Shown here: positions 18,905 to 27,668 of the stretch, piece by piece
Layout: each line of letters opens with the position of its first letter
Numbering within the stretch: position 1 is the first letter of the stretch
DNA from: JAKQHY01 sp034429475
GTDB lineage: Bacteria; Chloroflexota; Anaerolineae; B4-G1; SLSP01
DNA length: 45,834 nucleotides
Assembly (NCBI GenBank): GCA_034429475.1
Contig: DAOUGD010000328.1
Coordinates: forward strand, 1 to 45,834
Reading direction: 5' to 3'
The notes under the pieces: generated by a model
The model's database searches: none
What the model was told of the DNA's origin: nothing
What the model saw: only the letters and a program-made list of their open reading frames with translations
Translations under genes and position numbers: made by a program

Positions 18905-20119
18905 CTACTGCCCCATCCCCGGCTGCTCCGCCAGGGTCACAGAGACGGTTTGCGTCACACCGTCGCGCAGGATGTCAACCTGCACGGTATCGCCGATGGT
19001 GGTCTGCGTTTCCAGGTAGATCGTCCACGCTTCCAGGTCTTCCACCGGCTGACCGTTGATGGCGGTGATGATGTCGCCGCCCACCGGCACCTGATACCGC
19101 CCGATCCGCACCATACGACTCCCGCCCCGGATGCCGGCCTGATCCGCCGGGCCGCCCGATGTCGTTTGAAGCACCAGCAGGCCCGTATCTACCGGGATGT
19201 TCATCCCGGCGCGGCTGAACATCTCCGTGATGGAAGGCGTCAGCGCCACCATATCCGCGCCAATCCAGGGGTGGGGGTAGTAGCCGCGCGCGATGAGTTC
19301 GGGTACGACCCGTAGCACGGTGTTGGCGGAAATGGCAAACCCGATCCCCGCCGATGCCCCACTGGGGCTGATAATCTGCGAGTTAACGCCGACCACATGC
19401 CCGTTAAGATCGAGTAGCGGGCCGCCGGAGTTGCCGGGATTAATGGCGGCATCCGTTTGAATAGCTTCGCCTGCGAAACCCTCGCTGCTCTCGATCACCC
19501 GACCCAACGCGCTGATGACGCCGGTGGTCAACGTCTGCTCCAGGCCGAAGGGATTGCCAATCGCCAGGACGAACTGCCCGACTTGCAGCGCGTCCGAGTT
19601 GCCCAGGGCGATGGGGGCAGGCAGGTCGGCCCCAGCGTCAATGTGCAGGACGGCCAGGTCGTTGCTCTGATCCACGCCGACAATCTCAGCATTGTACGTC
19701 TGCCCGCCGGCCAAGGTAACGATCAGCTCTTCGGCATTGGCGATGACGTGGTAGTTGGTGACGATGTGGCCTTCCGTATCGTACACGAAGCCGGATCCAC
19801 TGCCTTCCTGCGGGACGACTTGCCCGAAGAAGCTATATGCATAGCTCCGGTTGGTGATGTTGACGACTGCCGGACTGGTGGTTTTGTAGACAGCGATGAT
19901 GCGCGACTGAAACGCTTGCACATCCCCAGCGTTGTCGGCGGCGTTGAGGGTGGGGAGCGCGCTGGGTGTAGGCGTCGCCACCACCATCACGGCCACCGGC
20001 GCGGCGGTCGCCGGGACTGTGCTGGGGCCGGTAATGCGGCATCCCAACCCCACGAGCAAGAACAGTATACCGATTCCGATAACCGTCCAGAGTTTAGGTT
20101 GGTTTGTTATGGTGTTCAT
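18905..20119 (-). CDS. HtrA/DegP-type serine protease, lipoprotein with PDZ domain
   Basis: 404 residues. Envelope quality-control protease. Lipobox VGLGC places the lipidated Cys at 27; a Pro/Thr/Ala linker (about 30-60) leads to a trypsin-like domain with H124 (TNYHVI), D154 (SNDLAVL) and S231 (NPGNSGGPLL), the normal triad, followed by one PDZ domain (about 290-395; VLQTTSGGPADQAGIRGG, GGDIITAINGQPV). GGAGG lies 8 bp before the ATG. It is the last gene of a long minus-strand series; the 119-bp gap upstream contains a TTTGACG hairpin, so it may have its own promoter. Role in clearing misfolded exported proteins is family knowledge; a link with the exporter upstream is inferred from position. 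Confidence 0.93.
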   Translation of the reverse strand: MNTITNQPKLWTVIGIGILFLLVGLGCRITGPSTVPATAAPVAVMVVATPTPSALPTLNAADNAGDVQAFQSRIIAVYKTTSPAVVNITNRSYAYSFFGQVVPQEGSGSGFVYDTEGHIVTNYHVIANAEELIVTLAGGQTYNAEIVGVDQSNDLAVLHIDAGADLPAPIALGNSDALQVGQFVLAIGNPFGLEQTLTTGVISALGRVIESSEGFAGEAIQTDAAINPGNSGGPLLDLNGHVVGVNSQIISPSGASAGIGFAISANTVLRVVPELIARGYYPHPWIGADMVALTPSITEMFSRAGMNIPVDTGLLVLQTTSGGPADQAGIRGGSRMVRIGRYQVPVGGDIITAINGQPVEDLEAWTIYLETQTTIGDTVQVDILRDGVTQTVSVTLAEQPGMGQ

Positions 20120-20177
20120 ATCAAAACCTCCGTCTGAGAATACACCAACATTATCATAAGAAACTTACCTCATAAAC

Positions 20178-20236
20178 CATCAAACGTCAAACGCCGGAAA
20201 GAACGACGTTTGACGTTTGACGGCTGGCGTTTGACT
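20178..20236. repeat. CGTCAAA/TTTGACG heptamer hairpin
   Basis: CATCAAACGTCAAACGCC pairs with GGCGTTTGAC and ACGTTTGACGTTTGACGG. The TTGACG unit resembles a -35 box; whether it drives the protease gene cannot be seen, since no convincing -10 lies at 17 bp. Confidence 0.82.
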
Positions 20237-20238
20237 CG

Positions 20239-21939
20239 TTATTGCGCGACTTGTTCGGCCAGCGCCGTGACCTGGAAGCTGGCGTAGGCTTCTTTCGGCA
20301 CGTACACTTCGAAGGCGGTGGATGCGCCGGCTTCGAGGTGCGTTACGAGACCGTTACCCAGGCTCACCATTTGCCCCCCCGTGTCGAGAAGCATCCCGGA
20401 GAGGTTCACGTTTTTGATGGCGTAGCTATTGGGATTGGTCGCCGTGCCGGTGATGCGCACGTAGCCGGTTCCGGTGTCCGCCGCTTTCAGGTCGCTCAGG
20501 GTGACGGGCACCGATTCGTGCCACTCCGCGATCTTTGCGTCCGGGTGAACGAGGAACGAGGCCATGTCCTGCGCGGCGATCTCGGCGGTGAAGGGGCAGG
20601 CTTCCCCCGGCCCCAGCAGCGGGCAGACGATGTCCGCTGCCATTGCGCCGTGTGCGATCCATTCGCCGCTCATGCCGCGCTGGCCGGGGCGGGGAGGGAA
20701 GGCGTAGAACGCGCCCCGGAAGCCGCTGGCGTCGAAGAAGGTGACGTGGACGGCCGTGACCTGGTAGGTTTCCTCGGTGGGGTTGCGCACGAACCCGGCG
20801 ACGTGGTAGATCAGCCCGCCCTCCAGGTTGGGGTTCGCTTCCGCGTAGTTCGTGGTCACTTCGATGGTGAGCGGCGGGCCGGGGTCGGTGTCGGTCTTCT
20901 GCGTCAACGCCCCCTGCGTCACGGCGGCGGATAGCGCGGCTTCCGGCGTGGCGGTGGCCGCTGAACTGGCCGTGGTGGCCGTCTGTGCCGTGGCCGGTTT
21001 CGCCGCCGCAGTGGTTGCGGCGGTTGCAACGGTGGGGGTGGACGTCGTTGTCGGCGTGGGCGTCTTCAGGACTTCGAGGGTGACGCGCGGCAGCGGCGTT
21101 GAGGTCGGCTCAATGGTGGGCGTGGCGGTGGGGACTGGCGCGGCTGCTGTCGCTTCAGACGTTGCGGTCTCTGACGTGGGCGGCTCGGCCGGCGCCTGGC
21201 CGCTGCGCTCGGTCAGGAGCCTTACGACGGCGCGCAGCAGCAGCCCAGATGCGCCCATCGACGCTCCCCCGCCCGCAGTCCGTCCGCCGCCCTGCGCGGC
21301 GAACTGTTCCCGCATCTTGGCGCGTTCTTCGTCGCTCATAGCTTCAAACTGCGCGCGCATCGCTTCGCGGTCGGCATCGGACATATTGCCGCCGAAGCCG
21401 CCCTGTTGCCCGCCGGGCGGTTGCATGTCGCCGGAAGGCATCGCGCCGCCGGAAGGTCTTCCGCCGCCGGAGGGCATGTCGCCGCCAGAGGGCATCTCGC
21501 CGCCCTGCCCCATCTGCATCGGGCCTTGTTCTTGAAGCCACGCCTGCGCGTCAGCTTGCGTAAGCTGCATCTCCTGGATTGCGGCGACCTGCGCCTCGGT
21601 CAGCGTGTCCTCAATCTGCTTGACGACGGCCAGCCGCTCGGCGTCCGTCTTGAGCGCAGTGCCCTGCAACATCGTCCACCAGGGCAGCGTTTTTGCCGCT
21701 TGCTCTGCCGTCGTCGCATGGGCCGTGTCTTCCAGGCGCAGTAGTCCCAACGCGAGTTGGTCGGCAGCGCCGAGGGCGTCGGTGTAATCCGTGCGCAGGC
21801 GTCCGCCATAGGTGACGGCGGTGGCCGCGGCTTCAACCTCCCCGTTGGATTGGGCCTGCTTGCATCCCGTCAGAGGAATGGCGATGAGCGCCAACCCCAC
21901 CAGTAAGATTCCGAATGAGTATGGCTTAAACTTCTTCAC
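20239..21939 (-). CDS. Large LTxxQ-type lipoprotein with Gly/Met/Pro-rich segment
   Basis: 566 residues. GTG start at 21939 chosen because GGGAG lies 7 bp upstream; seven further codons to a TTG at 21960 would be repeat-encoded. Signal with lipobox PLTGC. Residues about 40-125 form a helical domain with LTEAQVAAIQEMQLTQADAQAWLQEQG, shared with the next gene upstream and resembling the LTxxQ pattern of Spy/CpxP-like proteins. Next come a Gly/Met/Pro/Ser repeat (GGxMPSGG four times), the helix MSDADREAMRAQFEAMSDEE, a long Thr/Ala/Pro linker and a C-terminal beta domain (about 350-566) with NPNSYAIKNVNLSGMLLD, like FxLYD modules. Function unknown; operon position behind MacAB suggests an exporter accessory or substrate-side factor. 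Confidence 0.75.
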   Translation of the reverse strand: MKKFKPYSFGILLVGLALIAIPLTGCKQAQSNGEVEAAATAVTYGGRLRTDYTDALGAADQLALGLLRLEDTAHATTAEQAAKTLPWWTMLQGTALKTDAERLAVVKQIEDTLTEAQVAAIQEMQLTQADAQAWLQEQGPMQMGQGGEMPSGGDMPSGGGRPSGGAMPSGDMQPPGGQQGGFGGNMSDADREAMRAQFEAMSDEERAKMREQFAAQGGGRTAGGGASMGASGLLLRAVVRLLTERSGQAPAEPPTSETATSEATAAAPVPTATPTIEPTSTPLPRVTLEVLKTPTPTTTSTPTVATAATTAAAKPATAQTATTASSAATATPEAALSAAVTQGALTQKTDTDPGPPLTIEVTTNYAEANPNLEGGLIYHVAGFVRNPTEETYQVTAVHVTFFDASGFRGAFYAFPPRPGQRGMSGEWIAHGAMAADIVCPLLGPGEACPFTAEIAAQDMASFLVHPDAKIAEWHESVPVTLSDLKAADTGTGYVRITGTATNPNSYAIKNVNLSGMLLDTGGQMVSLGNGLVTHLEAGASTAFEVYVPKEAYASFQVTALAEQVAQ

Positions 21940-21950
21940 AATTCTTCTCC

Positions 21951-22026
21951 CTATTCGCAATTCGTAATTCGTAATTCGTAATTCGTAATTCGCAATTTGC
22001 TATTCGCAATTCGCAATTCGCTATTC
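21951..22026. repeat. GAATTAC/GAATAGC heptamer array between two lipoprotein genes
   Basis: About eleven units, read on the minus strand as GAATAGC, GAATTGC and GAATTAC, with no hairpin arm. The first unit contains the GAA TAG end of the upstream lipoprotein gene and the last (GAATAGG) merges with the Shine-Dalgarno GGGAG of the downstream gene. Confidence 0.92.
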
Positions 22027-22824
22027 CGCCGTGCGCGCGGTGAGCAGCGTGATCAGCGGTTCTAGCAGGAGGTTGCCGCCGAACATTCCGCCGCGCCTTC
22101 CACCGGGGCCGCCGCCGGGGCCGCCTTGTCCATCGGCCGGGAGCTGCATGTCGTCCTGCTCATCAGCCGGAGGTTGCCCATCCGCCGGGGGCTGGTCGCC
22201 TTGTCCCCCCGCCGGAGGTTGCCCCTCCACTGGAGGCTGTATGTCGCTTTGCCCGTCCGCCGGGGGCTGCCCGCCGCCTTGTCGGTCGGTTGGCGCTTGC
22301 ATTTCGATGCCCTGCTCTTGTAGCCAGGTTTGCAGGTCCTCGAAGGTCAGTCCCAGCGCTTCGATTGCTGTGAGCTGGGCTTCGGTCATCTGCGCTTGGA
22401 TTTGCGTCACGGCGGCGTCGCTGTCGGCGCCGTTCTCGCTTCCATCCCGAATTGCTTGCCAGAGAGGCAGGAGATTCGCCGCTTGTGCTGCTGTGACGGC
22501 GTTCTCTGTGCCTTCCAACTTGAACGTGCCCAGTGCGAGGCGGTTGAGTGTGTCCAATCCGGGCATACCGCTGGGGAATTCTCCGTCGGGCATACCGCCA
22601 GGTGCAGCTCCCCCAGGCGCTTCTTCGTTAGGGCGCGCCTCGGCGGCGGGGTTCGGGGTGTTGGCGGGACTGGGTGTGTTGCCGGGGTTTGTCTTCCCCG
22701 TGGAGGTGGTCTTGTTCCCACTTTGCGTTGTTGTCGCTACGCTCTGCGTCGCTTCTGCTTGCTGGCATCCCGACAGCAACACGCTGACCAACAAGAGCAT
22801 TATCAACAAAGTTCTTGGTTTCAT
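22021..22824 (-). CDS. LTxxQ-type lipoprotein with Gly/Pro/Asp-rich tail
   Basis: 267 residues. ATG at 22824 chosen because GAGGG lies 8 bp before it; five further codons to 22839 would include this Shine-Dalgarno. Lipobox VLLSGC is followed by a Thr/Asn/Pro linker, then a domain (about 85-165) NRLALGTFKLEGTENAV... ending MTEAQLTAIEALGLTFEDLQTWLQEQG that is clearly paralogous to the N-terminal domain of the larger lipoprotein downstream. A tail of GQPPADGQ/DGQPPADEQ-type repeats and GGPGGGPGGRRGGMFGGN follows, ending in a short helix LLLEPLITLLTA. The same short helix type (SGLLLRAVVRLLTERS) occurs in the paralogue. Probably part of the MacAB-type operon; function unknown. Confidence 0.72.
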   Translation of the reverse strand: MKPRTLLIMLLLVSVLLSGCQQAEATQSVATTTQSGNKTTSTGKTNPGNTPSPANTPNPAAEARPNEEAPGGAAPGGMPDGEFPSGMPGLDTLNRLALGTFKLEGTENAVTAAQAANLLPLWQAIRDGSENGADSDAAVTQIQAQMTEAQLTAIEALGLTFEDLQTWLQEQGIEMQAPTDRQGGGQPPADGQSDIQPPVEGQPPAGGQGDQPPADGQPPADEQDDMQLPADGQGGPGGGPGGRRGGMFGGNLLLEPLITLLTARTAE

Positions 22825-22843
22825 TTGTATTTCCCTCATAAGA

Positions 22844-22875
22844 TTCGTAATTCGTAATTTGTTATTCGCTATTCC
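22844..22875. repeat. GAATTAC heptamers holding the permease stop codon
   Basis: On the minus strand GAATAGC, GAATAAC, AAATTAC, GAATTAC, GAATCTT; the permease ends GGA... R-E-stop with GAATAG as the first six bases of the array. Confidence 0.85.
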
Positions 22876-24089
22876 CGCCGCAGCGCCACAATCGGATCCA
22901 GCTTGGCCGCCTGGGTGGCGGGGTAGTAGCCGAAGAAGATGCCGACAGCCGCCGCCGCGCCAAAGGAGAGCGGGATGGAGCTGATCACCAATTCGGCGCG
23001 CATCGAGCCGAAGGTGTTGAAGAGGTAGGCGCCGCCGACGCCAAACAGGACGCCCATCAGCCCGCCGATCAGGCTCAGCATCACCGCCTCGAAGAGGAAT
23101 TGCAACTGCACGTCGCGGGGCCGCGCGCCCAACGCCTGGCGCAGGCCGATCTCGCGGGTGCGCTCGGTGACGCTGACCAGCATGATGTTCATGATGCCGA
23201 TGCCGCCGACGATGAGCGAGATGCCGGCCACCCAGCCCAACAGGTTGCGGAAGGTTTCGGTGGTGGAGGCGCGCATGTCAATGATGCTGTCCTGCGTCGT
23301 CAGGGTGAAGCCCGGCGCGCTTGCGTCCGTCCCCAGGATTTGCATCACCAGGGTGTTGAGATGCTCCATCACGTCGTCCATCACCTCTTTGCTTTCCGCC
23401 GAGACGTAGACGATGCGCAGGGTGGTACCGCCAAACCGGCTGTTGACGAATTTCTTGAAGACGGTCGTGATCGGGATGTAGATACGGTTGTCGTAGTCGG
23501 TGGTGCCGACCACGCCTTTCTCGGCCATCACGCCGACGATGGTACACTTGACCTTGCCGATGGTGATGGATTGCCCCACGGGATTGACGCCCGCGCCGAA
23601 CAACTCGGCGGCGATGTCGTATCCCAGCACGGCGATTTTGTTGGCGCGGTCGTTGTCCTGGTCGGTGATGAAGCGGCCCTGGGCTACTTCGTACTCGTGG
23701 ACGTGGACGAACCCGGAGGTGGTGCCGACGATGGCGATGTCGGTGAGGGTGCTATTCTCGCCTTTCACGTCCTGTGTCGTATTCTGCTCCGCCGACACCC
23801 CGCTGACGCCGTCAATATTGTCGCGGATGGTGGGCAGGTCGGCGTAGGTCAGGCTCGCCGCATTGCCGCCCCCAAATCCCCCACGGGTGAAGGAGGGCGA
23901 GATCATAATCAAGTTCGCGCCCAGGGCGTTGATCTGATCGGCGATGTCCGCCTCAGCGCCCGCGCTGACCGCCAGCATCACGATGACCGCGGCCACCCCG
24001 ATGATGACCCCCAGCGTCGTCAAAAACGAGCGCACTTTGTTCAACATCAGCCCTTCCCAGGCGATTTTTAGTGTTTTTGATAGGCTCAT
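22869..24089 (-). CDS. MacB-type ABC transporter permease
   Basis: 406 residues. One N-terminal transmembrane helix (about 17-42, LTTLGVIIGVAAVIVML), a large extracytoplasmic MacB_PCD domain (about 45-270) and a C-terminal FtsX domain with three helices (about 280-400), including SVTERTREIGLRQALGARPRDV, the coupling-helix signature of the MacB/LolC family. Unlike E. coli MacB the ATPase is a separate gene, just upstream. GGAGG lies 4 bp before the ATG. The adaptor, ATPase and permease would form a tripartite-like exporter of peptides, lipids or small molecules; in a probably monoderm cell there is no TolC partner and none is encoded here. Confidence 0.92.
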   Translation of the reverse strand: MSLSKTLKIAWEGLMLNKVRSFLTTLGVIIGVAAVIVMLAVSAGAEADIADQINALGANLIMISPSFTRGGFGGGNAASLTYADLPTIRDNIDGVSGVSAEQNTTQDVKGENSTLTDIAIVGTTSGFVHVHEYEVAQGRFITDQDNDRANKIAVLGYDIAAELFGAGVNPVGQSITIGKVKCTIVGVMAEKGVVGTTDYDNRIYIPITTVFKKFVNSRFGGTTLRIVYVSAESKEVMDDVMEHLNTLVMQILGTDASAPGFTLTTQDSIIDMRASTTETFRNLLGWVAGISLIVGGIGIMNIMLVSVTERTREIGLRQALGARPRDVQLQFLFEAVMLSLIGGLMGVLFGVGGAYLFNTFGSMRAELVISSIPLSFGAAAAVGIFFGYYPATQAAKLDPIVALRRE

Positions 24090-24102
24090 AGTTCCTCCGT
24101 AT

Positions 24103-24209
24103 GCGAGTTGCGAGTTAGGAGTTAGGAGTTGCGAGTTAGGAGTTAGGAGTTAGGAGTTGCGAATTAGGAATTTTCTCACTCCTCACTCCTCATTCCTCAC
24201 TCCTAACTC

Positions 24210-24217
<8 letters not shown>
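24103..24217. repeat. AGTTAGG heptamer hairpin inside the exporter operon
   Basis: Left arm of about nine GAGTTAG/GAGTTGC units, short AATTTT centre, right arm CACTCCT/TAACTCC units. It separates the ATPase and permease genes (120 bp) and its outermost unit carries the TAG stop of the ATPase gene. Neither strand of this unit is open for translation. Confidence 0.93.
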
Positions 24218-24953
<736 letters not shown>

Positions 24954-24954
24954 A

Positions 24955-26601
24955 TCACGGCATCCCTCCGGGCATAAAGCCGCCGCCATCGGGCGGGCCG
25001 CCCATCATCTGCTGCTGGGTGTTGATGCTGGATTGGATGGTGGTCGAACTGCCCGTATCATTCGCCAGGCTGACCACTTCGCCCTGCGCCAGACCGGATT
25101 TCACTTCGGCGTTGACGTAATCCATCAGCCCCACTTCGACCACCCGCGTTTCCAGTGTGCCATCCTCCTTGACCACGAAGACCGTGTACTGCCCGTCCTC
25201 CATTTCCCGCAGAGCCTGGACGGGGACGAGCAGGGCGTTCTTGGCCTCGCCGGCCACGATTTCGACGTCCGCGTTCATGCTGCCCAAGAGCGTTACCGGG
25301 TACTCGCTCACGTTGATGCTGGCGTAAATCTGCACCGCCGAGGTGTTGCCGACGGTGGTGAGCATCGGGTCCACGCGCACGATTTCACCGCTGTAGACGT
25401 AGTCGGGCAGGGCTTCAAAGATCATTTTGACAGGATACCCCTTGGCGACGCTGCCCATGTCCGCTTCTTCGACCCAGAATTGCAGCAGCGGCGCGCCCAG
25501 ATTCGCCAGGGCGATGACCGTCCCGTTGACTGTGTCGCCCACTTCGCCGTTCACCGCCGTGACCGTGCCGTCGAAGGGCGCGATCAGGGTGGCGCCGGCC
25601 AGCGTCGTCTGGGCGTTCGTCAGGTTGAGCCGGGCTTGTTCCAACGCCAACTCCGCGTCGCGGGCCGCCGCCGTCTTGCCGTCGCCCACGTCCGCCAGCG
25701 CGAATTTGGCCTGTTCCAGCGCCAGGGTCGCCTCGTGGACTTTGATTTCGGCGGCGGTGATTTCGGCGGCATCCGGCGCCGTTTGCAACGTTTCTAGCTC
25801 GGTCTGCGCGCTCAGGACTTTGGCCCTGGCGCTCTGAATGTCGGCGGCGGTGCTGTTGATCGTGGCTAAGTTGTAGTTGGCCTGCGCCACTTCGAGGTTT
25901 TGCTGCGCTTTGAGCAGGGCCGCGGCGGCGTTCTCGCGGGTGGTGGTGATGTCCTTCTCCCAGTCGCGGCCGGCGGCCATGGCATTGGCGTAAGTCTCCT
26001 GCGCGTCGGCCAGGCTGGCGATGGCCTGATCCAGGCTGATGCGGGAGGAAATCGTCTGATCCACGCGGGACTTGGCGACGGTGTTCTGGTAGGACGATTG
26101 CGCGCTGGTGAGGTTGGCCTGCGCCAGCGCGATTTCTTCCTCATCCGGCGCCCAGGCGACCAGGTCTTCCCAATCGCTCTTGGCTGTGTCGTAGGCCGCC
26201 TGCGCCTGCATCAACGTTAGCTCGGCCTGCGCCTCGGCCAACGCCAACGACTGCTCAGCCTGCAACACCGCTTGCTGCGCTTCTCCCACTGCCTGCCGCG
26301 CCGACGTGTCATCCATCCAGGCCAGGACGTCCCCGGCCTTGACCGTATCGCCGACTTCGACGGTCAGCCCCTCGAGCTTGCCGCTGGCGCTGAAGGCCAG
26401 GTTGACTTCCGCCGAGGCCACCAACTGCCCGGAGCCGGTGGCCGAGATGGTCAAATCCCCCACCGTCACCGTGCCGGTCTCCAGCGTCGGTGTCGTCTCC
26501 GCCACCTCCTTGGGGGCGAACCAGACCGTGTAGGCGGCGTATCCGCCTCCGGCCAGTACAAGAAGAATCAACACAATCCAAAACCACTTTTTACGAAACA
26601 T
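24955..26601 (-). CDS. MacA/HlyD-type efflux adaptor (membrane fusion protein)
   Basis: 548 residues. An N-terminal membrane anchor (about 5-27, WFWIVLILLVLAGGGYAAYTVW), a first lipoyl half (SGQLVASAEVNLAFSASGKLEGLTVEVGDTVKAGDVLAWMDD), an unusually long alpha-hairpin (about 105-320, Ala/Gln-rich heptads), the second lipoyl half (LIAPFDGTVTAVNGEVGDTV), a beta-barrel domain and a membrane-proximal domain. The C-terminus ends in QQMMGGPPDGGGFMPGGMP, a Gly/Met/Pro tail that resembles the GGxMPSGG stretch in the large lipoprotein of the same operon. AAGGAG lies 7 bp before the ATG. First gene of the exporter operon, divergent from the two-component system. Confidence 0.93.
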   Translation of the reverse strand: MFRKKWFWIVLILLVLAGGGYAAYTVWFAPKEVAETTPTLETGTVTVGDLTISATGSGQLVASAEVNLAFSASGKLEGLTVEVGDTVKAGDVLAWMDDTSARQAVGEAQQAVLQAEQSLALAEAQAELTLMQAQAAYDTAKSDWEDLVAWAPDEEEIALAQANLTSAQSSYQNTVAKSRVDQTISSRISLDQAIASLADAQETYANAMAAGRDWEKDITTTRENAAAALLKAQQNLEVAQANYNLATINSTAADIQSARAKVLSAQTELETLQTAPDAAEITAAEIKVHEATLALEQAKFALADVGDGKTAAARDAELALEQARLNLTNAQTTLAGATLIAPFDGTVTAVNGEVGDTVNGTVIALANLGAPLLQFWVEEADMGSVAKGYPVKMIFEALPDYVYSGEIVRVDPMLTTVGNTSAVQIYASINVSEYPVTLLGSMNADVEIVAGEAKNALLVPVQALREMEDGQYTVFVVKEDGTLETRVVEVGLMDYVNAEVKSGLAQGEVVSLANDTGSSTTIQSSINTQQQMMGGPPDGGGFMPGGMP

Positions 26602-26613
26602 TACACGCTCCTT

Positions 26614-26684
26614 ATGAGTGATGAGTGATGAGAAACGAGTAATGAGGAATGAGTAGTTTTACTCATTACTCGTTTCTCATTACC
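26614..26684. repeat. ATGAGTA heptamer hairpin in the adaptor leader
   Basis: ATGAGTG-ATGAGTG-ATGAGAA-ACGAGTA-ATGAGGA-ATGAGTA pairs across TTTT with ACTCATTACTCGTTTCTCATTAC. It lies between the regulatory core of the divergon and the adaptor Shine-Dalgarno, so it would be part of the 5' untranslated leader. Confidence 0.92.
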
Positions 26685-26739
26685 TTTTGTTTTACCCTGG
26701 TAGTTTACCGCCGCCATCTGTGAACATTCCAAGAAATAG

Positions 26740-26756
26740 CTGAGAGTTCCCTGAGA
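26740..26756 (-). promoter_or_regulatory. Paired TCTCAG boxes facing the exporter operon
   Basis: On the minus strand TCTCAG (26756-26751), five bases, TCTCAG (26745-26740): exact 11-bp period, same word as the four boxes facing the other way 14 bp further right. Candidate binding site of the divergent OmpR-type regulator for control of the exporter. No clear -10 is visible downstream on this strand. Confidence 0.6.
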
Positions 26757-26769
26757 ATTCGTGGCGGTT

Positions 26770-26823
26770 TCTCAGCGAATCTTCAGCCACTCCCCAGGCT
26801 CTTCTCAGGTAGCCGTGTATAAT
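26770..26823 (+). promoter_or_regulatory. Four 11-bp-spaced YYYCAG boxes and TATAAT of the two-component operon
   Basis: TCTCAG (26770), CTTCAG (26781), CCCCAG (26792) and TCTCAG (26803) start exactly 11 bp apart; a perfect TATAAT follows at 26818-26823, 9 bp after the last box. The -35 position (26795-26800 at 17-bp spacing) falls inside the third box and has no consensus of its own, as in promoters activated by PhoB/OmpR-family regulators bound to direct repeats. Autoregulation by the gene product at 26985 is inferred. Confidence 0.68.
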
Positions 26824-26826
26824 AGA

Positions 26827-26959
26827 AATGAGAAACGAGAAATGAGTAACGAGTAATGAGTAATGAGTAAGGCGCGGTCGCCTTATTCTCTACTCATTAC
26901 TCATTACTTCTTACTCATTACCCATTACCCATTACTTCTTACTCATTACTCATTTCCCA
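26827..26959. repeat. ATGAGTA heptamer hairpin in the response-regulator leader
   Basis: Left arm of about seven ATGAGAA/ATGAGTA units (26827-26870), GC-rich centre GGCGCGGTCGCC (itself a small stem), right arm of about eleven TACTCAT/TACCCAT units. Together with the regulatory core and the hairpin at 26614-26684 it accounts for the 383-bp gap between the divergent genes. Confidence 0.92.
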
Positions 26960-26984
26960 TCACACCGTAAGTGAGGCGTAAACG

Positions 26985-27665
26985 ATGGAAAAAGTTCTTA
27001 TTGTGGACGACGACGAGAAATTGCTGAAGATGTTGCAGCGGACGTTGACCTACGAGGGGTTTGACGTCAGCACGGCGCTGGACGGGGAAGCGGCGCTGGC
27101 GCAGGTGTACGCCGTGCGCCCTGATGTGGTGATTCTCGACTGGATGCTGCCCAAACTCGACGGGGTGGAAGTCCTCCGCGCGCTGCGGATGGAGCAGAAC
27201 GACGTGCCGATCCTGATGCTGACGGCGCGCGACGCTGTGCAGGATCGCGTCGAGGGCCTGGAGCGCGGCGCGGACGATTACCTCGTCAAGCCGTTTGCCT
27301 CGCCGGAATTGGTGGCGCGCGTGCGCGCGCTGCTGCGCCGTTCTGGCGCTGCGGAGATTTCGGCGCCGCTTTCCTTTGGCGATCTCACCCTTGATCCTAC
27401 CTCGCGTGAAGTGCGCCGCAAGGATCGCCCCTTCACGCTCACCCCCACCGAATTTGATCTGCTGCATCTGCTGATGCGGCATCCCAACCAGGTGTTGGAA
27501 CGCAAGCAGATTCTCAACCACGTCTGGGGCTACGATTTCGTCGGCGACGACAACGTGATCGAAGTGTACGTCGGCTATCTCCGCAAAAAGATGGAGGGCG
27601 AAGGGGACTCCCGCCTCATCCAAACTGTGCGCGGCGTGGGGTACGTCCTGCGCGAGGAAGCCTAA
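26985..27665 (+). CDS. OmpR/PhoB-family response regulator
   Basis: 226 residues. N-terminal receiver domain with acidic pocket DDD (8-10), phospho-acceptor D52 (VVILDWMLP), Thr in ILMLTARD and Lys in DDYLVKPFA; C-terminal winged helix (about 130-225) with FTLTPTEFDLLHLLM, QILNHVWGYDF, VIEVYVGYLRKKME and TVRGVGYVLR. A GTGAGG lies about 9 bp before the ATG. The kinase gene follows after 3 bp. The gene is divergent from the MacAB-type exporter operon, the usual arrangement for a regulator of that exporter, and the intergenic DNA carries 11-bp direct repeats of the sort this family binds. Confidence 0.95.
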   Translation: MEKVLIVDDDEKLLKMLQRTLTYEGFDVSTALDGEAALAQVYAVRPDVVILDWMLPKLDGVEVLRALRMEQNDVPILMLTARDAVQDRVEGLERGADDYLVKPFASPELVARVRALLRRSGAAEISAPLSFGDLTLDPTSREVRRKDRPFTLTPTEFDLLHLLMRHPNQVLERKQILNHVWGYDFVGDDNVIEVYVGYLRKKMEGEGDSRLIQTVRGVGYVLREEA

Positions 27666-27668
27666 CTT

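Noticed and set aside
20178..20236. TTTGACG hairpin as the -35 of the HtrA-type gene
   Set aside because: No acceptable -10 lies at 16-18 bp; similarity to TTGACA follows from the repeat unit itself.
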